From NCBI GenBank assembly GCA_019114115.1, contig DXGD01000023.1:1-6750 (forward strand): DNA of 6,750 bases, given 5' to 3'. How positions within the stretch are numbered: the stretch's first letter is position 1; the number at the start of each line of letters is the position of its first letter. This document shows positions 1-5,967 of this stretch, piece by piece. Origin of the DNA: Candidatus Nesterenkonia stercoripullorum. GTDB taxonomy: Bacteria; Actinomycetota; Actinomycetes; Actinomycetales; Micrococcaceae. Below the pieces are notes generated by a model. It saw only the letters and a list, made by a program, of their open reading frames with translations. It did no database searches and had not been told where the DNA came from. The position numbers and the translations under genes are program-made.

Positions 1-552
1 CGGGACGCTTTGGACGCAGGCGGCTTGCGCGCGCTGACCCTGCGCGCCGTCGCTGGGGAGTTAGGCGTCGCTCCAGCCAGCCTGTATTCCAGGGTCAGCG
101 GAGTGGATGACCTCTTCGACCTCGCACTGGACGCCGCCCTGGGCGAAGACTCGGAGGTCCGAGACTGCCTGGAGCGCGACGACCTGCACCGCATCCTGCT
201 CGCGTTCTTCGGCCACCTGATCCGCCACCCCTGGGCCTGTCATGTCATCGGCTTCCGGGCACCCCGCGGACCCCACTATCTGCAGCTCTCCGAGCGGCTC
301 TGCAGGCTGCTCGAAGAAGCGGGCAGCTCGGATCCGCTCACTGCTTCCTACGCCCTGTCGAACTTCGTCATCGGCAGTGCGATGACGGCGCCCATCTCAG
401 GTGACGAGCGCGCGGCACCGGTCGATGAGCGCATCGCCCCGCACTATGCTGCCCTGCACGCACGCCACCGGGCAGATCCGCAGCTCGCCGACCCGCAGCT
501 CATCGTGGACAGCGGACTGAGCGCTCTGCTCGCCCAGCTCACCCGGGCCTAG
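1..552 (+). CDS. TetR/AcrR-family transcriptional regulator, 5'-truncated by window edge
   Basis: The frame is open from the first base, and 183 residues are visible before a TAG stop. The N-terminal part reads as a TetR DNA-binding domain: the end of helix 1 (ALDAGGLRALTLR), then a helix-turn-helix (VAGELGVAPASLYSRV, visible residues 17-32), then the usual D-[DE]-L-[FL] start of helix 4 (VDDLFDLAL). The rest (about residues 50-183) is helical and variable, as expected for the ligand-binding and dimerisation domain. Family members are usually about 190-220 residues, so roughly 10-25 N-terminal residues lie upstream of the window. The TTG at position 10 is not a credible start because it would remove helix 1. 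It converges with the Lrp/AsnC gene, with 51 bases between the stops. Its ligand and target genes cannot be told from here; an unseen upstream gene is as likely a target as anything in the window. Confidence 0.9.
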   Translation, partial: RDALDAGGLRALTLRAVAGELGVAPASLYSRVSGVDDLFDLALDAALGEDSEVRDCLERDDLHRILLAFFGHLIRHPWACHVIGFRAPRGPHYLQLSERLCRLLEEAGSSDPLTASYALSNFVIGSAMTAPISGDERAAPVDERIAPHYAALHARHRADPQLADPQLIVDSGLSALLAQLTRA

Positions 553-603
553 ACACACGCGCGATCCAGCTCCGCTCATCATCCACCGGTCCGCAGCTGC
601 GAG

Positions 604-1077
604 CTATCGAGGATCCACCGCACCGCGCCCCTTGAGCAGGCGCATCGTCTGATGGGAGAGCAGTCGCGAGACCGCGGGGAGGCGCGCCAAAGTGTTCACC
701 GCGAGCGCCTCATAGGCCTCAGGGTCTGCCACTTGCACACGCAGATAGTAGTCAGGCTGACCGAACATGCGTCGCACCTCCGTGACCTCCGGGACGGCTA
801 CGGCGGCGGATTCGAAATCCACGATCGTCTCGCCGTCGTTGACCGCGATGTCTATGGCGACGATCACTTCGAGCCCGCGGTCGTAGCTGCGCGCGTCGAC
901 GGCGGCGTGATAGCCCTGGATGACGCCGTCGCGCTCGAGTCGCTGGACGCGCCGGAGGCACGGGGCCGGCGTCAGCCCGACCCGCCGAGCGAGCTCGGTG
1001 TTGCTCAGCCTGGCGTCTTCTTCGAGTTCAGCAATAATTGCGCGATCCAGCGAGTCAATCGATCGTTCGTTGCGCAT
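604..1077 (-). CDS. Lrp/AsnC-family transcriptional regulator, divergent from azlCD
   Basis: Cytoplasmic DNA-binding regulator of 157 residues, the normal Lrp/AsnC length. Residues 7-60 form the winged HTH (IDSLDRAIIAELEEDARLS, then NTELARRVGLTPAPCLRRVQ, then LERDGVIQGYHA). Residues about 65-150 form the RAM ligand-binding and oligomerisation domain, with the typical GQPDYYLRV strand (residues 106-114). The reading frame stays open far upstream, to 1587, but that extension is antisense to azlC. The ATG at 1077 is preferred because the family homology begins there and a TATTAT box ends seven bases upstream. No Shine-Dalgarno sequence precedes it, suggesting a leaderless mRNA. Lrp-type regulators divergent from branched-chain amino acid exporters are known: lrp beside brnFE in Corynebacterium glutamicum, and AzlB with azlCD in Bacillus subtilis. 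By inference it controls azlCD in response to Leu, Ile, Val or Met, and perhaps itself. Confidence 0.93.
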   Translation of the reverse strand: MRNERSIDSLDRAIIAELEEDARLSNTELARRVGLTPAPCLRRVQRLERDGVIQGYHAAVDARSYDRGLEVIVAIDIAVNDGETIVDFESAAVAVPEVTEVRRMFGQPDYYLRVQVADPEAYEALAVNTLARLPAVSRLLSHQTMRLLKGRGAVDPR

Positions 1078-1083
1078 AGTGGG

Positions 1084-1089
1084 ATAATA
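1084..1089 (-). promoter_or_regulatory. Probable -10 box for the Lrp/AsnC gene (leaderless)
   Basis: Read on the minus strand, TGC-TATTAT is followed by exactly six bases (CCCACT) and then the ATG at 1077. The hexamer matches the TANNNT consensus and has an extended -10 TGN. Transcription starting seven bases after the box would begin on the A of the ATG, giving an mRNA without a leader. No clear -35 hexamer is seen. The position is read from sequence; leaderless use is inferred from actinobacterial practice. Confidence 0.6.
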
Positions 1090-1101
1090 GCACGGTGAAT
1101 C

Positions 1102-1128
1102 GGCAATCCTTCCGCGGCTGATTTTGCC
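1102..1128. promoter_or_regulatory. Imperfect inverted repeat between the divergent promoters, candidate Lrp operator
   Basis: GGCAA at 1102-1106 is mirrored by TTGCC at 1124-1128 around a central CCGCGG palindrome (1112-1117). A nested AATC (1105-1108) pairs with GATT (1120-1123). The arms are not perfectly centred on one another. The site lies just upstream of the azlC -10 box, where an Lrp-type octamer could control both promoters. Lrp sites are degenerate, so this is a candidate only. Confidence 0.35.
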
Positions 1129-1134
1129 TATCAT
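1129..1134 (+). promoter_or_regulatory. Probable -10 box for azlCD (leaderless)
   Basis: TATCAT is followed by exactly six bases (TGCGGT) and then the azlC ATG at 1141. It matches TANNNT and places the expected transcription start on the A of the ATG. No Shine-Dalgarno sequence is present, in agreement. The geometry is identical to the opposing Lrp/AsnC promoter 45 bases away. No convincing -35 hexamer is visible, which could mean the promoter depends on an activator. Confidence 0.6.
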
Positions 1135-1140
1135 TGCGGT

Positions 1141-1896
1141 ATGCCGAAGCACGCCGATCTGTCTGTCATCCACGACACTCCCGCGACCGCGGACGAGGTG
1201 GCCGCAGGGTGGCGCATCGTGATGCCGGCGTGCATCGCCGTCCTGCCACTGGGCCTGGCGCTGGGCGTCCTGGTGGTCCAGTCCGGGCTGCAGTGGTGGT
1301 GGGCCCCTGTCCTGGCCGCCGTCGTCTTCGCCGGCTCCATGGAGTTCCTTCTGGTGGGCCTGCTGGCAGCTGCGGCCCCGCTGAGTCAGATCGCGCTGAG
1401 CACGTTGCTGGTGAACTTCCGGCATGTCTTCTACGCGCTGTCCTTCCCGCTTCACCGCGTGAGCGGCCGAGGGCGGAAGTCGTACAGCACCTTCGCGCTG
1501 ACCGATGAGGCCTACGCGTTGACGGCCTCCGGCAGTTCCGCGCGGTGGTCCAGCGCCCGCATTCTCAGCATCCAGGGGTTCTTCCATCTGGGCTGGGTGC
1601 TGTGCGTGACGGCAGGGGCAGGCGTGGGCACGCTGATCCCGCCCTGGGTGGTCGGACTGGACTTCGCTGTCACCGCGCTCTTCGTCGTCCTGGGCATCGA
1701 GTCCTATAAGCTGCGCCGGTCACTGCCGATGCCGGTCCTGGCGATCGGATGCGCCATCGTGGCTGCTCTGATCTCTCGTGAGAACATGCTCGTCATCGGC
1801 ATCGGCCTGCTGATCAGCATCCTGATCATCGCGTATCTCCTCCGGGGTCGACCGCGGCCGGGCCGGAAACGTCCGACGGGAGGCGAGCAGCTGTGA
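1141..1896 (+). CDS. azlC: AzlC/BrnF-family branched-chain amino acid exporter, large subunit
   Basis: Inner-membrane protein of 251 residues, close to the usual 230-250 for AzlC, YgaZ and BrnF. Family landmarks are VVFAGSMEFLLVGLL (about 61-75), LLVNFRHVFYALSFPLHR (about 89-106) and FALTDEAYAL (118-127). Hydrophobic segments lie at about 26-47, 53-77, 132-162, 166-182, 195-211 and 214-233, followed by a basic tail (RGRPRPGRKR). With AzlD it forms a two-component exporter; the E. coli YgaZH and C. glutamicum BrnFE pairs export valine, isoleucine, leucine and methionine. The ATG is chosen because of the TATCAT box placed seven bases upstream and the family-like N-terminus; no ribosome binding site is present. 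The 3' end overlaps azlD by four bases, so the two are probably translationally coupled. The exact substrate is inferred from family. Confidence 0.95.
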   Translation: MPKHADLSVIHDTPATADEVAAGWRIVMPACIAVLPLGLALGVLVVQSGLQWWWAPVLAAVVFAGSMEFLLVGLLAAAAPLSQIALSTLLVNFRHVFYALSFPLHRVSGRGRKSYSTFALTDEAYALTASGSSARWSSARILSIQGFFHLGWVLCVTAGAGVGTLIPPWVVGLDFAVTALFVVLGIESYKLRRSLPMPVLAIGCAIVAALISRENMLVIGIGLLISILIIAYLLRGRPRPGRKRPTGGEQL

Positions 1897-2228
1897 TGGA
1901 TCCTTGGTACGTCGCGGCAGGCATCGGGATCGCCGCGGCCATCACCTGGACACTGCGCGCGGCCCCTTTCGCCATGCTCGCGCCGCTGCGCGAGAACGAG
2001 CTGCTGGCCTACCTCGAGCAGCGAATGCCCGTGGGGATCATGCTCATCCTCGCCGCCTACACGCTGCGCGAAGTGCACCCCACCATGCTGACGACGGCGG
2101 GGCCTGCAGCGCTGGCCCTGGCCGTCACCGTGGGCCTGCATCTGTGGCGTGGCAGCGCCACGCTGAGCATCTTCTCCGGCACTGCCGTCTACGTGGGCCT
2201 TGCCTCGGCGGTCGCCGCCTTCGGATGA
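1893..2228 (+). CDS. azlD: AzlD/BrnE-family branched-chain amino acid exporter, small subunit
   Basis: Small membrane protein of 111 residues, typical for AzlD, YgaH and BrnE (about 100-115). Hydrophobic helices lie at about 5-20, 45-58, 68-83 and 94-109. Family-like features are WTLRAAPFAML (19-29), LEQRMPVGIMLILAAYTLR (41-59) and a glycine/alanine-rich C-terminal helix. It is the partner of AzlC; both subunits are needed for export in studied systems. Two starts are possible: GTG at 1893, overlapping the azlC stop as GTGA, or ATG at 1896. GGGAGG at 1878-1883 sits nine bases before the GTG and twelve before the ATG, so the GTG is preferred. The protein differs only by one methionine. Confidence 0.92.
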   Translation: MMDPWYVAAGIGIAAAITWTLRAAPFAMLAPLRENELLAYLEQRMPVGIMLILAAYTLREVHPTMLTTAGPAALALAVTVGLHLWRGSATLSIFSGTAVYVGLASAVAAFG

Positions 2229-2237
2229 CCCTCTTGG

Positions 2238-2243
2238 TACCCT
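2238..2243 (+). promoter_or_regulatory. Possible leaderless -10 box for the small membrane gene
   Basis: TACCCT matches TANNNT and is followed by exactly six bases (TGAGCC) and the ATG at 2250, the same geometry as the two azl promoters. No good Shine-Dalgarno sequence precedes the ATG. The gene could also be read through from azlCD, since only 21 bases separate them. The match is weaker than the other two. Confidence 0.4.
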
Positions 2244-2249
2244 TGAGCC

Positions 2250-2597
2250 ATGCCATGGTTCGGGTGGATCGCCATTATCGCGATCGCGGTATTCGGGACG
2301 TTGCAGGTGGTCAGCATGATCAGCGGCCGTCCCATTCCATGGGACTCCGAGGATCAGGACACTGAAGGGCTCGAGGAACGCGTCAGGGCGCTGGAGAAGA
2401 AGCTCGAAAACGGGCAGATCGAACCACCGCGCGTGCCGACTCGCTCAGAGGAGAACCTGGCCGCGGAAGATCGCTGGAGGCTGGACATGCTCGAGACCCG
2501 GCTGGAGAACCTCGAAGCCACAGGAGACGCTCCCCGCACTTCCCCACCACAGGAGCCGCCAGCACATCCACGCTCCCACCCGGATACCACGGCCTAG
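2250..2597 (+). CDS. Small single-pass membrane protein with cytoplasmic coiled coil, function unknown
   Basis: A 115-residue protein not assigned to a named family. It opens with one hydrophobic helix (WFGWIAIIAIAVFGTLQVVSM, about 3-23). Two charged heptad-like stretches follow: LEERVRALEKKLENG at 41-55 and RWRLDMLETRLENLEAT at 75-91. The tail from about 92 is proline-rich and disordered-looking. This membrane-helix-plus-coiled-coil layout resembles PspB-like proteins in topology only; no sequence identity is claimed. The sharp hydrophobic-to-coiled-coil design and a clean TAG end support it as a real gene. It starts 21 bases after azlD, so it may be co-transcribed or have its own leaderless promoter. 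A role with AzlCD is not supported by anything in the protein. Confidence 0.75.
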   Translation: MPWFGWIAIIAIAVFGTLQVVSMISGRPIPWDSEDQDTEGLEERVRALEKKLENGQIEPPRVPTRSEENLAAEDRWRLDMLETRLENLEATGDAPRTSPPQEPPAHPRSHPDTTA

Positions 2598-2604
2598 GCA
2601 GGAG

Positions 2605-2696
2605 CCGCAGTGGCACGCGCTGCGGTGGCACTGGGGCGCAGTAGCTCGCCGCGCACTGGCGAGCAGCGCGCTGGCGGACGCTGGCCGGCCAGCGCG
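2605..2696. terminator. Cluster of GC-rich hairpins between convergent genes, probable bidirectional terminator
   Basis: Three stems follow one another in the 118 bases between the convergent stops. CCGCAG (2605-2610) pairs with CTGCGG (2620-2625). GCTCGCC (2644-2650) pairs with GGCGAGC (2658-2664) across a 7-base loop. CGCGCTGGC (2667-2675) pairs with GCCAGCGCG (2688-2696). The last contains a 14-base perfect palindrome at 2680-2693. No T-tract is present on either strand, as is common for actinobacterial terminators. The palindromes read alike on both strands, so the zone can serve both the azl-side transcript and the MFS gene. It could alternatively be a dispersed palindromic repeat. Confidence 0.6.
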
Positions 2697-2715
2697 GCAC
2701 CGTACAGCGTCCCGC

Positions 2716-4008
2716 TTACCCCTCCCCCACGAAGACTCGCCGCCCAGCCAGATAGCCGGCGACGGCCTGCGCGACGACGAAGGACAGCGCCACGCCCAGG
2801 ACCGGCTTCCACGAACCCGTCAGGTCGAACAGCGAGCCGGCGAAGAACGGACCCAGCGCCGCGAGCAAGTACCCTACGCCCTGAGCCATCCCGGAGAGCT
2901 GGCTCGCTTGGTGGTGGGTCCGCGCACGCAGAGCAACCAGGGACAGGGCGATCGAGAGGGTCGCCCCTGAAGAGAATCCCGCGAACAGGCTCCACACCGG
3001 AATGAGATCGGGCCAGATCATCATGGCTCCAAGGGCGAACATCATGAGGACCGCCATGCTCACGGCGATGCCACGCTGGTCGAACGCACGTTGCATCAGC
3101 GGTCCGACGCTCAGGCTGGCCACGATGCCGAAGCCCTGATAACTGGCCAGCGTCAGCCCAGCCACATCGGGTGAAACCCCGTAGTGGACCTGCATCGCCG
3201 GGAGCCAGGTGACCATGAGGTAGAACGTTGACGACTGCAGGCCGAAGAACAGCGTCACCTGCCACGCCACCGCCGAGGACCACAGCGACGTCGCCCTCGC
3301 ATCACCGGGCGAGGTCTCTCCTGCGGGCTTGCGCTGTCCCGCGCTGATTTCGGCTCCTCGAGATCCACGCCATACGGCAGGGCCCCGGAGCAGCCACGCG
3401 GCCGCAGCAAGAAGCGCGAGAAAAGCACTGAGGCCGATGGTCAGCTCCCAGCCCAGCCAACGACTCAGCGGCACAGCGGCACCGGAGGCCACCGCCGCAC
3501 AACCAGCCATCGTTGCCGAGTACAGGCCCGTCATGAGCGGAACGCGCTGGGGGAAGTCCCTCTTCACCAGTGCCGGCACCAGCACATTGCCCACTGCGAT
3601 TCCTCCGCCGAGCAGTGCCGTCCCGCCGTAAAGGGCCGCCGTATCCGGCAACACCGAACGCAGCACCGTGCCGAACCCCAGGACGAGCAGCGCGATAAGA
3701 ACTGACCGTTCAATACCGAGCCTCAGCGCCATCCTGTGCACCCAGGGCGAGACGACGCCGAAAGCGAGCACCGGAAGGGCACCCAGCAGCCCCAGCATGG
3801 CAGAGCTCGCGCCGGTGTCGGTGCCGATCTGTTCGATGAGCGGGCCCACCACGGTGATGCCGGGGCGAAGATTGGCGGCCACCAGCAGAATCGTCGCGAG
3901 GGGGAGCAAGGCTCCCGGACTCTTGGGGTGTGGCTTATCCACGGAGATACCGCCCTGCCTCTTCCTCACGCGCCCCATCCGGGCGCGCCTCGTGGTCTTG
4001 CGCCTCAT
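2716..4008 (-). CDS. MFS transporter, CynX/NimT family
   Basis: Integral membrane transporter of up to 430 residues with about 12 hydrophobic helices in two halves, joined by a hydrophilic loop at about 208-241. The signature ANLRPGITVVGPLIEQI in the first helix region (45-61) and RARTHHQASQLSGMAQGVGYLLAALGPFFAG (361-391) identify the CynX/NimT branch (cyanate and 2-nitroimidazole transporter names). The true substrate of most members is unknown, and no cyanase or similar gene is nearby. The start is ambiguous. The ATG at 4008 directly follows an in-frame TGA and has only a weak ribosome site; it gives an arginine-rich N-terminus (MRRKTTRRARMGRVRKRQGG). The ATG at 3978 has CGAGG nine bases upstream. 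A GTG at 3942 would begin with VDKPHPKSP and give 408 residues, nearer the family norm. It lies 93 bases downstream of the purine permease, separated by a hairpin terminator, so it is probably transcribed separately. Confidence 0.88.
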   Translation of the reverse strand: MRRKTTRRARMGRVRKRQGGISVDKPHPKSPGALLPLATILLVAANLRPGITVVGPLIEQIGTDTGASSAMLGLLGALPVLAFGVVSPWVHRMALRLGIERSVLIALLVLGFGTVLRSVLPDTAALYGGTALLGGGIAVGNVLVPALVKRDFPQRVPLMTGLYSATMAGCAAVASGAAVPLSRWLGWELTIGLSAFLALLAAAAWLLRGPAVWRGSRGAEISAGQRKPAGETSPGDARATSLWSSAVAWQVTLFFGLQSSTFYLMVTWLPAMQVHYGVSPDVAGLTLASYQGFGIVASLSVGPLMQRAFDQRGIAVSMAVLMMFALGAMMIWPDLIPVWSLFAGFSSGATLSIALSLVALRARTHHQASQLSGMAQGVGYLLAALGPFFAGSLFDLTGSWKPVLGVALSFVVAQAVAGYLAGRRVFVGEG

Positions 4009-4051
4009 TCAAGTGCATCTCGTTCGGCACGCCATCTCCACGTGCGCTTCG

Positions 4052-4080
4052 TGCACCGCACCTCAGACCGGTGCGGTGCA
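4052..4080 (-). terminator. Hairpin terminator after the purine permease gene
   Basis: TGCACCGCACC (4052-4062) and GGTGCGGTGCA (4070-4080) form a perfect 11-bp stem with a 7-base loop. It begins 21 bases after the permease stop codon in the direction of transcription. No T-tract follows, so it is of the GC-hairpin type. It lies 43 bases before the most upstream possible start of the MFS gene and should insulate the two. Confidence 0.75.
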
Positions 4081-4101
4081 TCCCGTGCGTCACGGCCGGC
4101 G

Positions 4102-5601
4102 CTATGACGAGCCGATCGCGTCTTGAAGCGGACCGGAGATGAAATACACCACGAACATGGCCGCGGTGACATACATCAGAGGGTGGACGTCCTTGAACTT
4201 TCCACGCAGTGACTTGATGACCACGTACGTGATGAATCCCGCCCCGATACCATTGGTGATCGAATAGGAGAATGGCATGATCACCACAGTCATGAAGGCT
4301 GGGATTGCCATTTCAATATCTTTCCAGTCAATTCGCACGATCTGTTGCATCATCAGGAAACCGACGAGCACCAATGTCGCAGACGCCGCTTCGGTGGGAA
4401 TCACCGCAGCCAGCGGTGCCAGCACGATAGTGGCCATGAACAGCACCCCGGTCACGACATTGGCCAAGCCGGTGCGGGCGCCGTCGCCCACACCGACTGT
4501 CGATTCGATGAAACCTGAATTGACAGAGGTTGAGCCGAGCCCACCGCCGATAGTGCCCAGAGTGTCCGCCACCATGATGCGTCGGCTGTAGGGAATCTCA
4601 CCGTCGGCGTCTTTGATATTGCCGGCATTGGACGTGCCGACCATCGTGCCGAGGAGATCGAAGAAGTTCGCGAGCAGGAGCGTGAAGACGGCCAGCGTCG
4701 CGGCAACGATTCCGACGTTCTGCCAGGAGCCCAGCAGATCGAACTCTCCCAGCAGGGAGAAGTCCGGCATGGCGAACCAGTCCTGGTCCAGCGTGGGAAC
4801 GGTCAGGCCCCAGCCGTACTCGTTCTCTTCGCCGTCGGCCCCTTCTGCCGGCCCGATGGACAGGACCGACTCCAGGGTGATCGCCAGCACGGCGGCACCG
4901 ATGATGGAGTAGAGGATCGCGCCGCGCACATGCGCCGACCACATGGCGAACAGCGCGAACAGCGCGACGAGGAAGACCACCATAGGCCACCCGAACAATG
5001 AACCTCCGGTACCCAGCTCAAGGCCGGTACCGCCGTGATTCTGGATGAACCCGGCATTGACCATGCCGATCAAGGCGATGAAAAGCCCGATCCCCACGCT
5101 GATGGCAGTTTTCAGGGCACCTGGCACAGCGTTGAAGATGGCCGAGCGGAATCCGGTAAGCACCAGGATGAGCAGGATGACGCCCTCGATGACCACGAGA
5201 CCCATTGCATCTGCCCAGGTCATCCCGGGCAGCACCACGAGCCCGTAGGTGATGAAAGCCGAGAGACCCAGTGAGGATGAGACCGCCATCGGGAATTTGC
5301 CGACCACGCCCATCAAAATAGTCATCAGGCCGGAGATCAATGAGGTGGCGGCTGCTACCGCTGGAAGATTCGGCTCGCTGCCGCCGCCGAGGTAATTGCC
5401 CGTGGAGTCCGTCGAGGCACCGATGATGAGCGGGTTCAGCACGATGATGTACGACATCGCGAAGAATGTCGCCAGACCACCGCGGATCTCCCGTCCGAAC
5501 GTGGAGCCACGCTCAGTGATGTGGAAGTACCTGTCCATCACGCCCAGCCGACCCTTGTCCCCGGTCTCTGCGTAAAGGTCTCCGCGATTTTGCTCAGACA
5601 T
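4102..5601 (-). CDS. NCS2-type purine permease (AzgA/PbuG/GhxP-like, adenine/guanine/hypoxanthine)
   Basis: Integral membrane proton-coupled nucleobase permease of 499 residues. The N-terminus FHITERGSTFGREIRGGLATFFAMSYIIVLNP (26-57) is characteristic of the AzgA-like branch of NCS2. NFFDLLGTMVGTSN (312-325) corresponds to the conserved D-x-x-GT segment. GLGSTSVNSGFIESTVGVGDGARTGLANVVTG (354-385) corresponds to the substrate-site motif (S-x-V-x-x-x-I-E-S-x-x-G-V-x-x-G-x-R-T-G). MPFSYSITNGIGAGFITYVVI (442-462) matches the C-terminal signature. Bacterial relatives import adenine, guanine or hypoxanthine; the substrate here is inferred. The frame extends to an ATG at 5724, but the extra 41 residues look like translated leader. 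The ATG at 5601 is preferred because GAGGGG (5612-5617) lies ten bases upstream. A slightly long acidic insert lies at about 231-264. It diverges from rpf across a 610-base region. Confidence 0.92.
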   Translation of the reverse strand: MSEQNRGDLYAETGDKGRLGVMDRYFHITERGSTFGREIRGGLATFFAMSYIIVLNPLIIGASTDSTGNYLGGGSEPNLPAVAAATSLISGLMTILMGVVGKFPMAVSSSLGLSAFITYGLVVLPGMTWADAMGLVVIEGVILLILVLTGFRSAIFNAVPGALKTAISVGIGLFIALIGMVNAGFIQNHGGTGLELGTGGSLFGWPMVVFLVALFALFAMWSAHVRGAILYSIIGAAVLAITLESVLSIGPAEGADGEENEYGWGLTVPTLDQDWFAMPDFSLLGEFDLLGSWQNVGIVAATLAVFTLLLANFFDLLGTMVGTSNAGNIKDADGEIPYSRRIMVADTLGTIGGGLGSTSVNSGFIESTVGVGDGARTGLANVVTGVLFMATIVLAPLAAVIPTEAASATLVLVGFLMMQQIVRIDWKDIEMAIPAFMTVVIMPFSYSITNGIGAGFITYVVIKSLRGKFKDVHPLMYVTAAMFVVYFISGPLQDAIGSS

Positions 5602-5743
5602 GAACTTGCCGCCCCTCATGAGTGACATACTCGATCGTGATGCACCTCGGGGCGCATCCGGGCCCCAGTGGCCGAGTCTAATACTCCGCTCACACTCGAA
5701 GGCGCTGCCCTGGCGAGCAGTCAACTGGCGTGTCGCCGAAATT

Positions 5744-5796
5744 CCTGGAAACGACGCCCACCTGTGCCTTCATCCGCTCTGTGGCAGGCTTCCAGG
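5744..5796. repeat. Two-tier inverted repeat (stem-loop) upstream of the purine permease
   Basis: CCTGGAA (5744-5750) pairs perfectly with TTCCAGG (5790-5796). Inside it, CCT-(GT)-GCC (5761-5768) pairs with GGCAGG (5783-5788) with a two-base bulge and a 14-base loop. If permease transcription starts beyond 5800, this would be a structured element in its leader. The purine riboswitch core is not recognisable. Confidence 0.4.
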
Positions 5797-5804
5797 GGGC
5801 TCGG

Positions 5805-5875
5805 GTGACGTGAGTTCGATATCTTCTCGTTACTCACATCTTTTTCACAGAAACGTCGATAACGTAACGATAACG
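5805..5875. promoter_or_regulatory. Repeat-rich putative regulator-binding zone (GTAACG/CGATAACG repeats)
   Basis: CGATAACG occurs twice (5857-5864 and 5868-5875), separated by TAA, an 11-base period that puts both copies on the same face of the helix. The junction reads GTAACG (5864-5869), whose inverse CGTTAC occurs at 5828-5833. GTGAGT (5810-5815) is the inverted partner of ACTCAC (5832-5837). The block is AT-richer than its surroundings. GTAAC-type repeats are reported for the actinobacterial response regulator MtrA, which controls cell-wall hydrolase genes including rpf genes; assignment here is inference. Confidence 0.45.
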
Positions 5876-5910
5876 GCCCCGGATCCCACTCCTGGCGCGG
5901 TTTTCGAGAT

Positions 5911-5961
5911 ATTTGCCCACAAATGGGGGGAGTTGACGCAACCTAAACGAGACCTTTTACT
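5911..5961 (+). promoter_or_regulatory. rpf: Probable rpf promoter with adjacent inverted repeat
   Basis: TTGACG (5933-5938), a 17-base spacer and TTTACT (5956-5961) form a plausible sigma-70-type promoter, though the second base of the -10 box is not the preferred A. ATTTG (5911-5915) and CAAAT (5920-5924) form an inverted repeat with a 4-base loop just upstream of the -35 box. Initiation about seven bases after the -10 would fall near 5968, leaving a leader of about 244 bases. Confidence 0.45.
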
Positions 5962-5967
5962 GGTGTG

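Noticed and set aside
10..552. TTG at position 10 as the start of the TetR gene
   Set aside because: It would remove helix 1 of the DNA-binding domain, and the frame is open to the window edge, so the gene is truncated rather than starting here.
553..603. Terminator between the convergent TetR and Lrp genes
   Set aside because: Only a GCAGCTGC palindrome and a distant 5-bp AGCTC/GAGCT pairing are present; no convincing stem-loop was found.
604..1587. Long 327-residue minus-strand frame containing the Lrp/AsnC gene
   Set aside because: Only the last 157 residues have family character. The upstream part is antisense to azlC and is low-complexity, Gln/Arg/Gly-rich sequence typical of a shadow frame; the start at 1077 also has a promoter box.
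5602..5724. Permease start at the ATG at 5724
   Set aside because: The extra 41 residues have no family similarity, and GAGGGG upstream of 5601 marks a better start.
5602..5880. Purine riboswitch ahead of the permease
   Set aside because: No conserved junction sequences or kissing-loop pair of the class were found on the minus strand.
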